A DNA stretch of 64,000 nt from Nonomuraea basaltis (GCF_005893125.1 NZ_VCJS01000032.1:20864-84863), one strand, 5' to 3'; shown: positions 1-7,009, counted from the stretch's first letter. Numbers and translations are program-made. Notes: a model not told the origin generated them from the letters alone.

Positions 1-461
1 GCCAGGGCGGCAGCGAAGCGTTTCGGCGGCCAGAGCACGCCGAGCAGCGATTCGACGACGGCGTAGATGAGCAACACCGGCGTGCCGTAGGCGACATGAC
101 CGGCCTTGCCGAGCAGCGACGGGCTGGCCTGCACCCGAACCTTGAGCTGACGGAACACGGTGGCGACCGACGCCGGGCGACGCTCGGGCAGCGCGTGGTC
201 GCCGACGACGGCCACCCCGAACGCCGTCTTGGTCCGCCCCCAGACGGGTCGCAGCACGTCACGAGCCGAGCGACGCGCGACAGGCGGGGAGGCGGTCGGG
301 GCGGGCGCCGCCTCCTCAGGGGATTCCTGCTCGTCCGTCGCGTCCGGGTTGGCGCGCGGAAAGGGCAGCACGACGGCCGCCGGTTCGGTGTCGCCGCCCT
401 GCTCCGGTGCGGGGTCGGTGGTGTTGTCGAACAGGCCGCCGATCTTCACAGGGTCTCCCAT
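1..461 (-). CDS. Membrane protein, C-terminal part beyond the window edge
   Basis: Partial gene: 153 codons are visible and it runs off the left edge. The ATG overlaps the TGA of the upstream gene (TGATG), so the two are translationally coupled. The first 80 residues are acidic and Pro/Ala-rich with no membrane segment. A hydrophobic stretch (VLLIYAVVESLLGVLW, about residues 133-148) follows and looks like a membrane anchor. I do not recognise the family. As the last visible member of an operon headed by a DUF2637 protein, it may be part of a conjugative transfer or spread module (inference). Confidence 0.6.
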   Translation of the reverse strand, partial: MGDPVKIGGLFDNTTDPAPEQGGDTEPAAVVLPFPRANPDATDEQESPEEAAPAPTASPPVARRSARDVLRPVWGRTKTAFGVAVVGDHALPERRPASVATVFRQLKVRVQASPSLLGKAGHVAYGTPVLLIYAVVESLLGVLWPPKRFAAAL

Positions 462-835
462 CAGGTGATCTCCGCTTCGATCTCGTCGGCCGTCGCCTTG
501 AGCTGGGCGGCGAGTTTGCGTCGGGCGGTGGCCGCCTTCGTTGCGTGGCGGGCGTGCAGCACGGCAAGCGCGAGGCGGATGCGGTCCCAGTGGATGGCCA
601 TCCGCTCCTGGTCGGTCGTCGCCGCGGCCAGCTTTTCGGCAGCCCGATGCTGTCGGTCGCGGAAGCTCCTGCGCCCCACGTTCTCCTCACTCCCTGTGAT
701 CGCTGTTAAGGTTGCCTCGCGCGCCTGTGCGCCTGCGCGCCTCGCGCGCCTGCGTTGGCGGCCGGTCCTCCGCCTCACCGGAAGCGACCGGCGCGCGGCA
801 GGGCCGCGCGGCCCGTCACGCTGAGCGATGTTCAT
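461..835 (-). CDS. Small basic, helical protein of the transfer-type operon
   Basis: 124 aa. The ATG overlaps the stop of the SsgA-like gene (ATGA) and is preceded by GGGGAG at good spacing, which supports this start. The first 45 residues are very rich in Arg. The C-terminal 70 residues are Ala/Arg/Lys/Glu-rich and probably form a long helix or coiled coil. No catalytic motif or membrane segment is visible. Family not recognised; the position suggests a helper of the same operon. Confidence 0.55.
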   Translation of the reverse strand: MNIAQRDGPRGPAARRSLPVRRRTGRQRRRARRAGAQAREATLTAITGSEENVGRRSFRDRQHRAAEKLAAATTDQERMAIHWDRIRLALAVLHARHATKAATARRKLAAQLKATADEIEAEIT

Positions 836-1233
836 GGCTGCTCCCCCGCGATCTCGGCGAGGCCGCCGTCCCAGTCGATGCGCATCCCCTCGCAGCCGTA
901 GGGCACGGCGCGACAGGTGCGGCCCAGGAACGCCACCACGGTGAGCAGAGGGATCCGCCACACCTGGCCCTCGGTGTCGAACCGCCCAAGCAGGAACGTG
1001 GGATCGTAGGCACACGGCTGGACGTCGGCGTTGCCATACCGGGTGGCGAACGCGCGGCTGTCGTCGAGCAGGGCGCGCGGGTACGCGGTGAACCGGCCGG
1101 GCTCGTGGTCGATGCGGACCAGCAGCGGATCGGCGGTCCGGTAGGTGAGGCTGCCGATGACGAACCGCTCGGGGTCGTCCTCACGCCATAGCGGGAGCGG
1201 CGCCCACAGCGAGCTGGCGGCTGCGGTCTTCAC
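832..1233 (-). CDS. SsgA-like protein
   Basis: 133 aa, starting at a GTG that overlaps the stop of the DUF2637 gene (GTGA). Length and layout resemble the SsgA family of actinomycete sporulation and septum regulators: DPLLVRIDHE (35-44), a central YPRALLDD segment (51-58), and VVAFLGRTCRAVP (99-111), close to the conserved family tail 'FL.RT..(V/L)P'. The N-terminal part is more divergent, so the assignment is moderate. In SsgA proteins this fold recruits division proteins; here, in a transfer-type operon, it could adjust host septation or be an element-borne paralogue (inference). Confidence 0.5.
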   Translation of the reverse strand: MKTAAASSLWAPLPLWREDDPERFVIGSLTYRTADPLLVRIDHEPGRFTAYPRALLDDSRAFATRYGNADVQPCAYDPTFLLGRFDTEGQVWRIPLLTVVAFLGRTCRAVPYGCEGMRIDWDGGLAEIAGEQP

Positions 1234-2261
1234 GGCTGGTTTCCCTTCATGTACTCGTCGCGCAGCAGTCGCGCCGAGTCGGGCGCGCATTCCAAGGTCT
1301 TGCGGATCGACTCGGCGGAAGTCGGGTTGAGCTGCCCGGCCGCCCGCGCGTCGTCGAACTCCGCGCGCAACTCGTCGAGGGTTCGCCGCCGCTTGGCCCG
1401 ATTCGATAGGCCCTTGCTGCCTCGATTCGGTCCAGGGCGGCGGGTCGATCCATTGGGGGTCGATGGAACCGATGCATTGACCCTCGATCGAGTCGATCCA
1501 TTGAGGGCCGCCGAGGTCGATGGATCGAGCCTCGCGGGGGTCGATCCATCGAGGTCGATCGGCATCTGATCTGCGTGGACGGCTGGTGCGAGTTCGCCGA
1601 GCCGGTACAGGGCGCGCTGCCGGCGGGTAGCTCTGAAACGCCAGCCGTAGCCGAGCCAGCCGTGCGCGTCCTGAAGGTCGGTCTTGGCGAGCACCCGGTC
1701 GCGCTCCCGGTGGAGCGCTGCCGGGTAGGAGCGGACCTCCCACAGCACCATGCGCCTCCACAGCAGGAACGTGCTGCGCGGCGCGAGCAGCCAGCGGGAC
1801 ACGCGGATGCCGTCCATGCGGGTGCCTGCCGCCACCCCGGCCCAGACGCGGGCGACGTGCGCGCCGATCTCGACACCGACCACCCACAGCAGCGGCAGCG
1901 CAGCGTGCGCGACCATCCCGAACAGGTCGGCGGCCCCGGCAACGTTGAGGTAGATGGTCGCGCCGGCCAGCGACCACGGGATCAGGCGCAGCCAGGCGAG
2001 GCGCATGTTGAGCCGGGCGAGCAGGATGTCGAGCGCAGAGAACACGAGGATGCCCAGGTCGATGCCGACCGGGACGAGGAAGGAGAACACGCCGAACCTC
2101 GGGTGGGCAGCCTCGGCCACGGTGCCGAAGCTGACGACGAAGCCGATCAGTCCGAGCAGAGCGACCCCGGCGATCACGACGATGGCGAGACGTTGCGCGG
2201 CTGCGGAAAGGGTGGGGAGGACTCGGGAGGGCAGGCTGGGTGTGCGTGAGGACGGAGTCAC
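1230..2261 (-). CDS. DUF2637 membrane protein (Spd/transfer-type)
   Basis: 343 aa with a GTG start and an AAAGGGG ribosome binding site. Four predicted membrane helices lie at about 25-47, 58-82, 92-110 and 114-137, followed by a basic cytoplasmic region. This matches DUF2637 proteins, which are common on actinomycete plasmids and integrative conjugative elements next to spread (Spd) and FtsK-like transfer genes. Residues about 233-275 are a Ser/Thr/Asp/Pro-rich linker. It is encoded by DNA with six copies of a 'GTCGATCC/GG' repeat, listed separately. First gene of a four-gene coupled operon; a divergent GntR regulator lies upstream. Confidence 0.75.
   Translation of the reverse strand: MTPSSRTPSLPSRVLPTLSAAAQRLAIVVIAGVALLGLIGFVVSFGTVAEAAHPRFGVFSFLVPVGIDLGILVFSALDILLARLNMRLAWLRLIPWSLAGATIYLNVAGAADLFGMVAHAALPLLWVVGVEIGAHVARVWAGVAAGTRMDGIRVSRWLLAPRSTFLLWRRMVLWEVRSYPAALHRERDRVLAKTDLQDAHGWLGYGWRFRATRRQRALYRLGELAPAVHADQMPIDLDGSTPARLDPSTSAALNGSTRSRVNASVPSTPNGSTRRPGPNRGSKGLSNRAKRRRTLDELRAEFDDARAAGQLNPTSAESIRKTLECAPDSARLLRDEYMKGNQP
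1444..1562. repeat. Six interspersed GTCGAT(CC/GG)A repeats inside the DUF2637 gene
   Basis: GTCGATCCATTG (1444), GTCGATGGA (1459), GTCGATCCATTGAGG (1492), GTCGATGGATCGAG (1516), GTCGATCCATCGAGG (1540) and GTCGATCGG (1554) occur in direct and inverted orientation with spacing of 14-33 bp. They encode the low-complexity linker of the protein. They may be only a coding repeat, or a cis-acting DNA site such as a transfer or partition locus (inference). Confidence 0.6.
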
Positions 2262-2426
2262 AGTCGGGCCCCTTTACGTTGTATGCAAGCTCTAGTGCTT
2301 ACGTCAACGGCCGGGGTGACTGCGGGCGTGCGGCAGGTGGCGGGCACGAGTGTAATGGCAGGCGGGAACACTGCCATGATGTGGCTCATCCCGGTTCGCG
2401 TCCTTTCAGCAGAGTGGACCGGGTAG

Positions 2427-2460
2427 GGCTCCGCCTCCGGGGGCAACCGGGGGCGGAGCC
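2427..2460. terminator. GC-rich hairpin in the divergent intergenic region
   Basis: A perfect 9-bp stem (GGCTCCGCC / GGCGGAGCC) has an inner CCGG/CCGG helix. The 2262-2756 gap between the divergent DUF2637 and GntR genes contains this hairpin and the palindrome at 2619; I see no convincing gene in it. The hairpin could block read-through in either direction. There is no T-run. Confidence 0.4.
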
Positions 2461-2618
2461 TGCTGGCATTCGGTTGTGATCTTTGGCGTCCACCCGTGTG
2501 ATACTGGCGGGACCGATTCGCGTTTTGGTCGGCGCGAGTGGGATTGGTCCCTTCGGGTGGGACTTCCGGGCGGTTCTGGCGTTGAGCCGGGGCCGCCCTG
2601 TTCTACTTTGAATACTTT

Positions 2619-2636
2619 TAGTTACCTAGGCAACTA
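2619..2636. promoter_or_regulatory. Near-perfect palindrome, candidate GntR operator
   Basis: TAGTTACCTAGGCAACTA is an 18-bp palindrome with one mismatched pair, about 120 bp upstream of the GntR-family gene and in an AT-richer patch. GntR regulators bind such dyads and KorSA-type members repress their own and transfer promoters. Assignment to this regulator is inferred from position only. Confidence 0.4.
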
Positions 2637-2756
2637 TTGCTTGTGCGGGCAGCATGCATCGCGCCCACCAAGGCTGTCAAGCAGACCAGGCAGGCGAAGT
2701 GATCAAAGGCGCGGTACTCTCGCCGAGAATGCCCGCCGTCGCAGCAGGAGCCGCCC

Positions 2757-3515
2757 GTGGCCGCCATCCGCTATCGCGAGATCGCCGACCAGTTGCGAGA
2801 CGCGATCAGCGACGGCACCTACCGGCCCGGCGACCTACTCCCCCAGCAAGACGAGCTGATGAGAACTCACCACGCGTCCAAGGGCACGATCAACACTGCG
2901 ATCCGGGAACTCCGATACGAGGGACTGATCAGCCGGGCGGCGCAACGCGGACGGCTCGTGGTCCTGGACAACCGGCCCGTGCTCATCGACCTGTCCTTGA
3001 CGGCCAGCACGGGCGGCGGGCTCGGCCCATGGGAGACCGCATGCAAACGGGCGGGCATGGACGGCCGGATGACCGTGACGGCCGCCGCGACCGTCGAGAG
3101 CGACCCAGACATCGCGCAAGCCCTCCAGATCCGAACGGGCCAGCCGGTGATACGGCGCGACCGGCGCGCTCTGCTCGGCGGCCAGTCGGTCATGCTCGAC
3201 ACGGCCTTCTACCCGGCGTCCCTTGTGGAGAGCACGCCCCTCGCCGGCGAGGGATCGGTCTCGGGCGGCGTCTACGCGGCGCTGATCGACGCCGGACTGC
3301 TCGACCCGGCGACGGCCACGACGACCGACATGATCCGATCTCGGGCTGCCACGGCACGAGAAGCTGAAAGGCTGAAGGTGCGGCCCGGCAGCCCGGTCTT
3401 GGACATCGAGCGGATCACGCGCGACGGCGAGGGCCGCCCGGTCGAGCTGCTGCGCCGGGTGGCGAACGGCGCACGTGTCCGAGTCGTTCATGACGCGCGC
3501 ACCATCACTGTCTAA
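2757..3515 (+). CDS. GntR-family regulator with UTRA domain (KorSA-like)
   Basis: 252 aa. Residues 1-70 form a GntR winged helix (YREIADQLRDAI, then PGDLLPQQDELM and the recognition region KGTINTAIRELRYEG). Residues about 95-250 fit a UTRA ligand-binding fold (FYPASLV, and VRPGSPVLDIERITRDGEGRPVE). The GTG start gives the standard N-terminus for the family. It is divergent from the DUF2637 operon, as KorSA-type repressors are in actinomycete conjugative elements, so it probably controls transfer and its own synthesis. The ligand is unknown. It lies just upstream of the Y-RNA array, which could also respond to it. Confidence 0.85.
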   Translation: MAAIRYREIADQLRDAISDGTYRPGDLLPQQDELMRTHHASKGTINTAIRELRYEGLISRAAQRGRLVVLDNRPVLIDLSLTASTGGGLGPWETACKRAGMDGRMTVTAAATVESDPDIAQALQIRTGQPVIRRDRRALLGGQSVMLDTAFYPASLVESTPLAGEGSVSGGVYAALIDAGLLDPATATTTDMIRSRAATAREAERLKVRPGSPVLDIERITRDGEGRPVELLRRVANGARVRVVHDARTITV

Positions 3516-3559
3516 TCACCAACGTCGCGACCTGCGTATTTACGTCTTACCGCGTGACC

Positions 3560-3581
3560 GCGCAAGCAAAAGAACTTGCGC
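3560..3581 (+). terminator. Hairpin between the GntR gene and the Y-RNA array
   Basis: GCGCAAG - 8-nt A-rich loop - CTTGCGC, a perfect 7-bp stem 45 nt after the GntR stop. It probably ends the GntR transcript or acts as an operator. TTGCGC (3576-3581) and TACGGT (3601-3606) could be a weak promoter for the array, but the 19-nt spacing is long. Confidence 0.4.
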
Positions 3582-3640
3582 TCTCATCGGCCTCCCATGC
3601 TACGGTTTCGATCAGTTAAACCCCTCCGAAATCCACCATC

Positions 3641-3750
3641 CCGTCGGGCTCGGAGCGGGTACGGATCGAATGGCGTCGGTTATCTCTTTCTGCAAAAAAG
3701 ATCACACCCGGTGCCGCTTCTCACATCCGTATCCGCTCCCTGCTCGACGG
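3641..3750 (+). ncRNA. Y-RNA-like RNA, unit 0 (no tRNA-like domain)
   Basis: 110 nt folding as a canonical Y RNA. Outer stem 3641-3664 with 3727-3750 gives about 22 bp, broken by one 2x2 mismatch. An asymmetric internal loop has ATCGAA (3665-3670) on the 5' side and CTCACAT on the 3' side. An 8-bp inner helix pairs 3672-3679 with 3708-3715, followed by GTTATC and a short ATCT/AGAT hairpin (3682-3702). ATCGAA, 8 nt, then GTTATC mirrors the Ro60 site of animal Y RNAs (GUCCGA then GUUAUC). Unlike the next three units, the effector end is a simple hairpin. Ro60 lies downstream on the same strand. Confidence 0.8.
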
Positions 3751-3760
3751 TCGTCGGCGC

Positions 3761-3914
3761 GGTTCGGAGAGGGCACGGGTCGAAGTTCGTCGGTTACCAC
3801 TTCTAATGGGGCGGTCGCAGGTTCGAGTCCTGCCCGGGGCTAACGCTCCGGTAGCTCAGTTGGCAGAGCACCTAAACGCCGGTGAACATCCCACATCCGT
3901 GTCTTCTCCGAACC
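3761..3914 (+). ncRNA. YrlA-type Y RNA, unit 1, with permuted tRNA-like domain
   Basis: 154 nt. Outer stem 3761-3778 with 3897-3914 is 18 continuous bp with two G-U pairs. The internal loop has GTCGAA (3779-3784) opposite CATCCCACAT. Inner helix 3785-3793 pairs with 3879-3887, followed by GTTACC. The distal part is a circularly permuted tRNA mimic. A T-arm comes first (GCAGG-TTCGAGT-CCTGC, 3817-3833), then the acceptor 3' strand CCGGGGC (3834-3840), a TAAC loop, the acceptor 5' strand GCTCCGG (3845-3851, 7 bp with one G-U) and a D-arm (GCTC-AGTTGGCA-GAGC, 3854-3869). The anticodon arm is replaced by the Ro60-binding stem. This is the organisation known for YrlA RNAs. Confidence 0.88.
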
Positions 3915-3927
3915 ACACCGATCCACT

Positions 3928-4077
3928 CGTCAGCCCTATCGGGAGCACGGGTCGAATTCTGTCGGTTACCACACAGGTAAAGGTTCGACTCCTTTCCGGC
4001 CCACTCGTGGGCCAGACGCCCAGGTCGGCTGGGCACCCGGCAGGAGCCCCACATCCGTGCCACCGGCAAGGCTGACG
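3928..4077 (+). ncRNA. YrlA-type Y RNA, unit 2, with permuted tRNA-like domain
   Basis: 150 nt. The outer stem starts with CGTCAGCC (3928-3935) pairing GGCTGACG (4070-4077), continues with a few A-C mismatches, and ends with GCACGG (3945-3950) pairing CCGTGC (4055-4060). GTCGAA (3951-3956) faces CACAT. Inner helix 3957-3965 pairs with 4037-4045 (9 bp, two G-U), then GTTACC. The tRNA mimic has a T-arm (AAAGG-TTCGACT-CCTTT, 3979-3995) and an acceptor stem 3996-4003 with 4008-4015 closed by CTCG. Its D-like hairpin (GCCCA-GGTCGGC-TGGGC, 4018-4034) is the least tRNA-like of the three. Confidence 0.83.
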
Positions 4078-4082
4078 ATCAC

Positions 4083-4228
4083 GGGGAGTGCGGGTCGAAG
4101 TCGTTCGGTTATCCTCCGGAACCGGCGGTCGCGGGGTTCAAGTCCCCGCTGCGCGGCCTGGCCGCGCGTAGCTCAGCGGTAGAGCTCCGGTCTTGATCCG
4201 GTCGGCACACCCATATCCGCCCTCCCCT
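4083..4228 (+). ncRNA. YrlA-type Y RNA, unit 3, with permuted tRNA-like domain
   Basis: 146 nt. Outer stem GGGGAGTGCGG (4083-4093) pairs 4218-4228 with one mismatch. GTCGAA (4094-4099) faces CATAT. Inner helix 4100-4108 pairs with 4198-4206, followed by GTTATC. The tRNA mimic has a T-arm (CGGGG-TTCAAGT-CCCCG, 4132-4148), a perfect 7-bp acceptor stem (GCGCGGC 4151-4157 / GCCGCGC 4161-4167) closed by a CTG triloop, and a D-arm (GCTC-AGCGGTA-GAGC, 4171-4185). The GG of the D loop and the TTCAAGT T loop are those needed for tRNA elbow contacts. It lies directly before the Ro60 leader. Confidence 0.85.
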
Positions 4229-4230
4229 CC

Positions 4231-4267
4231 CCCACATCCGCCACCTGGCGGGTCGAACCCCTTGGAG
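4231..4267 (+). promoter_or_regulatory. Y-like hairpin in the Ro60 leader, abutting its ribosome binding site
   Basis: A 6-bp hairpin (CCGCCA 4238-4243 / TGGCGG 4246-4251) is flanked by the two internal-loop signatures of the upstream Y RNAs, CACAT on its 5' side and GTCGAA on its 3' side. The ribosome binding site TTGGAG (4262-4267) follows within 6 nt and the ATG is at 4275. It could be a remnant of a fifth unit, or a Ro60-binding site through which the protein controls its own translation (inference). Confidence 0.5.
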
Positions 4268-4274
4268 ATCCTTC

Positions 4275-5954
4275 ATGGCCCGCAACCGTGACCCTCTCGC
4301 AAGCGTTTCCGCATTCGCCACCCCGCAGACCCAGCGGCTGCCCGGACGCACCGAGCAGGTGAAGAACGCGGCGGGCGGCTATGTCTTCGACAAGGACCTG
4401 TGGCGCAAGCTGGAGGACTTCCTGATCCTCGGCACCACTGGCGGCACCTACTACGTCAGCGAGAACAAGCTGACCGCCGACAACGCCGACGTGCTGTTCA
4501 ACGCGATCGCCGAGGACGGCCCGCGCGTCGTCGAACTGCTCACCGACATCTCGACCGCACGCCCGCCGCGCGCCCCGAAGCAGCGCCCGGCGCTGTTCGC
4601 GCTGGCCGCCGCTTACGCCAAGGGCGACCAGGCCACCCGCCAGGCGGCCAAGCTGGCGCTGCCAAAGGTGGCGCGCACCACCGACCACCTCGCCCAGTTC
4701 TTCGGCTACTACAAGAACCTCGGCGGCAAGCCGACCGCTCACGGCACCGCGCCGATCGTCGGCCGGTCACTGCGCACGGCGCTCGCCTCCTGGTTCCTGT
4801 CGGACCGCGCGGACACCGTCGCGTTCAAGGTGTGCAAGGCCCGCCAGCGGAAGACCCCGCAGGGCGAGGCGTTCGACCTGCGCGACGTGCTGCGCATCGC
4901 CCACCCCAAGGCGGACAGCCCGGAGCGGGCGCGGCTGTTCGGCTGGATCGCCGGGAACGTCTCCGACGAGGACGCGCGCGACGTGCTGGAGTCGGTGGAC
5001 CGGTTCCTGACCGCCAAGGCCGTCACCACGGCCCGCGAGGCGATCCGCGTGGTCAACGAGCGCAAGGTGCCGTGGGAGTTCCTACCGGACGCGATGCTGC
5101 GCGAGCCTGCCGTGTGGGACGCCCTGATCGACACGGTCGGCATGACCGCGCTCATCCGCAACCTGTCCCGCATGACCCGCATCGGCACGCTCAAGCCCAT
5201 GAGCGACGCCACGCGGCGCGCGATCGCCCGGCTCACCAACCAGGAGGCGCTCCTTCGGGCGCGCATCCACCCCATGGACGCCTTCCTCGCGCTGCGCGTC
5301 TACGGCTCCGGCCGGTCCCAGCCCAACCCGCGCGCCGACGCGCAGACGTGGACGCCGGTCCCGGCGATCCTCGACGCGCTGGAGGAGACGTACGAGCTGT
5401 CGTTCGGCAGCGTCGAGCCCTCGGGCCGGCGACTGCTGGTCGCGGTGGACTCGTCCAGGTCGATGTCCGGGAATTGGGGCGGCAGCGGTGTCGTGGTCGG
5501 CGGTTCGTCGATCGGTTCGCCGTACGAGGTCGGCTGCGCTCTGGCCGTCATGCTGGCCCGCATCGAGAAGGGGAACGTGCACGTCATCGACGTGGACACC
5601 AGTGTTCACGCCTCGAAGGTGACGCCGCGCACCAACCTGCGGGAGATCAAGAGCTGGCGGCCGTCCGGCGGCGGCACCGACCTGTCGTTGCCGTTCCGGT
5701 GGGCGCGCGAGCAGCGCATGGCGGTGGACGGGGTCGTCCTGTTCACTGACAACGAGACGTGGGCCGGGCGGTCTCACCCGTCGCAGGAGCTCGAAGCCTA
5801 CCGGCGTACGGTGGCGCGTGACGCCCGCGTGATCGTGGCGGCGATGACGGCGGCGGGCTACTCGATCGGCGACCCTGCCGACGCGGGGGTGCTGAACGTG
5901 GCGGGCCTGGACGCGTCGCTGCCACTGATCGTGAACGGGTTCATCCGCTCATAG
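4275..5954 (+). CDS. rsr: Ro60/Rsr orthologue (TROVE and von Willebrand A domains)
   Basis: 559 aa, the usual length for bacterial Ro60 (Rsr). Residues about 15-370 match the HEAT-repeat TROVE domain, which in known members forms a ring that holds Y RNA on its outer surface and misfolded RNA ends in its hole. Residues about 385-559 are a von Willebrand A domain with an intact MIDAS: D392-S394-S396 (DSSRSMS), T468 in GGGTD and D492 in FTDNET. It is preceded by four Y-RNA-like genes on the same strand, so its RNA partners are encoded in cis. Bacterial relatives help RNA decay with PNPase and stress survival. TTGGAG lies 7 nt before the ATG and a strong terminator follows. Confidence 0.95.
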   Translation: MARNRDPLASVSAFATPQTQRLPGRTEQVKNAAGGYVFDKDLWRKLEDFLILGTTGGTYYVSENKLTADNADVLFNAIAEDGPRVVELLTDISTARPPRAPKQRPALFALAAAYAKGDQATRQAAKLALPKVARTTDHLAQFFGYYKNLGGKPTAHGTAPIVGRSLRTALASWFLSDRADTVAFKVCKARQRKTPQGEAFDLRDVLRIAHPKADSPERARLFGWIAGNVSDEDARDVLESVDRFLTAKAVTTAREAIRVVNERKVPWEFLPDAMLREPAVWDALIDTVGMTALIRNLSRMTRIGTLKPMSDATRRAIARLTNQEALLRARIHPMDAFLALRVYGSGRSQPNPRADAQTWTPVPAILDALEETYELSFGSVEPSGRRLLVAVDSSRSMSGNWGGSGVVVGGSSIGSPYEVGCALAVMLARIEKGNVHVIDVDTSVHASKVTPRTNLREIKSWRPSGGGTDLSLPFRWAREQRMAVDGVVLFTDNETWAGRSHPSQELEAYRRTVARDARVIVAAMTAAGYSIGDPADAGVLNVAGLDASLPLIVNGFIRS

Positions 5955-5984
5955 GGACCCGCCCCGCCAACAACACGCAAGAAT

Positions 5985-6013
5985 GGCCCGCCTCCCAAAG
6001 TGGGAGGCGGGCC
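5985..6013. terminator. Terminator after the Ro60 gene
   Basis: A perfect 13-bp GC-rich stem (GGCCCGCCTCCCA / TGGGAGGCGGGCC) with an AAG loop lies 30 nt after the stop codon. It also lies downstream of the convergent PIN gene and could serve both. Confidence 0.85.
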
Positions 6014-6132
6014 GTTGAGTTCGTCATGTCAACGTGAAGCATCGGGGCAAGACTCGACGTAGCTGCCGCATCAGCGCATGTAGAACTCGATGTCGAGAAC
6101 GTTTATGAGTTGTCCACAGGCCGCCTGTCAAG

Positions 6133-6720
6133 CTAAGCGGATATGGTTGGGCCAAGCTCCTTGACTGCTTCTTCCGCTGTTTTGATCACTAGTCCGAGGC
6201 TACGACGGAGCTCGTCTCTGTTCTTGAGCATTCTACCGTCGCGAGTCACGAAGACATCGTGTCCCTGCATGAGATGTGTGGTCAGGTGATGAACATCGTC
6301 GATCTTTTTGGCCTGTGCCTGCCGGTGGCCCAAATTCGTCTCATCGAGGTGGCCGACTTGGAGATGCTGAGGCAGCAAGATGCGCTGGATCTCCTGGTCG
6401 GATGCAGCTGTATCGTCTCCCGCCAGGAAAACGCCGCCGTCTAGCGTACTCATTGCGTAGCCCAGTCGCAGCGGCCCGCGGGTATATCTAATCTCGGGTC
6501 GGGCGGCCAACCACGCAAGATTGGCCACGCGGTGGCCATCGTTCGTGACGCGCAGTTGGTCGGCTGTAAATGCCTCGGTGATCCACATTTCGATCCGACC
6601 TTGCCGCGCAAGCTCAACAAGACGATCGACAGCTTCCCAGTGGAACTGCTGTCTCACGGAGTCGATGATCGCATTAGTGTCGAGAGTGTACTTTGGCGCT
6701 GCTGGAAACTGCTCGGTCAT
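6133..6720 (-). CDS. PIN-domain protein
   Basis: 195 aa. The N-terminal YTLDTNAIID places an acidic PIN residue at D14. The C-terminal part has IDDVHHLTTHLMQGHDVFVTRDGRML, the usual PIN pattern of acidic residues around 'H..T.(D/G)..vTrD'. PIN proteins are metal-dependent ribonucleases or nuclease-like folds, often toxins. No antitoxin-like small gene overlaps it, so a classical VapBC pair is not shown. It is convergent with the Ro60 gene. Base composition is lower in GC than that of its neighbours, suggesting separate acquisition. Confidence 0.7.
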   Translation of the reverse strand: MTEQFPAAPKYTLDTNAIIDSVRQQFHWEAVDRLVELARQGRIEMWITEAFTADQLRVTNDGHRVANLAWLAARPEIRYTRGPLRLGYAMSTLDGGVFLAGDDTAASDQEIQRILLPQHLQVGHLDETNLGHRQAQAKKIDDVHHLTTHLMQGHDVFVTRDGRMLKNRDELRRSLGLVIKTAEEAVKELGPTISA

Positions 6721-7009
6721 GGGACCATCGTCCCGCTCGATTCGCTGGCGCGCCCGCTTTTTGGGAAGCTTCGCCCACTTGAACAGCGACTAGCACAACC
6801 GGACACCATCCGCTCGCGTGTAGGCGAGGCTGCATCCGAGTCCAGCCAGTGGGCGCCCACCCCTGGAAACGCGCACTGGATCTTCGAGGCAATACGCGAC
6901 CCGGACGAACAGCCCGGCGAGGTGCGGTACCCCGCGCCCCGGAACAAGGAGGCAGGGAACCGGAGACCGGCGTGGACTCTGGCAGCGCGCGATCGCCTTC
7001 ACTAGGTTG

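Noticed and set aside
3806..4200. Several tRNA-like pieces that scanners could call as tRNA genes
   Set aside because: T-arm precedes D-arm and the acceptor stem is closed by a 3-4 nt loop, with the anticodon arm replaced by a Ro60-type stem. They are permuted mimics within Y RNAs, not tRNAs.
4400..5749. 449-codon plus-strand frame inside Ro60
   Set aside because: Shadow frame rich in Arg/Pro/Gly; the Ro60 frame has full domain support.
6133..6720. VapC toxin of a VapBC pair
   Set aside because: No small antitoxin gene overlaps or directly precedes it; only the PIN fold can be supported.
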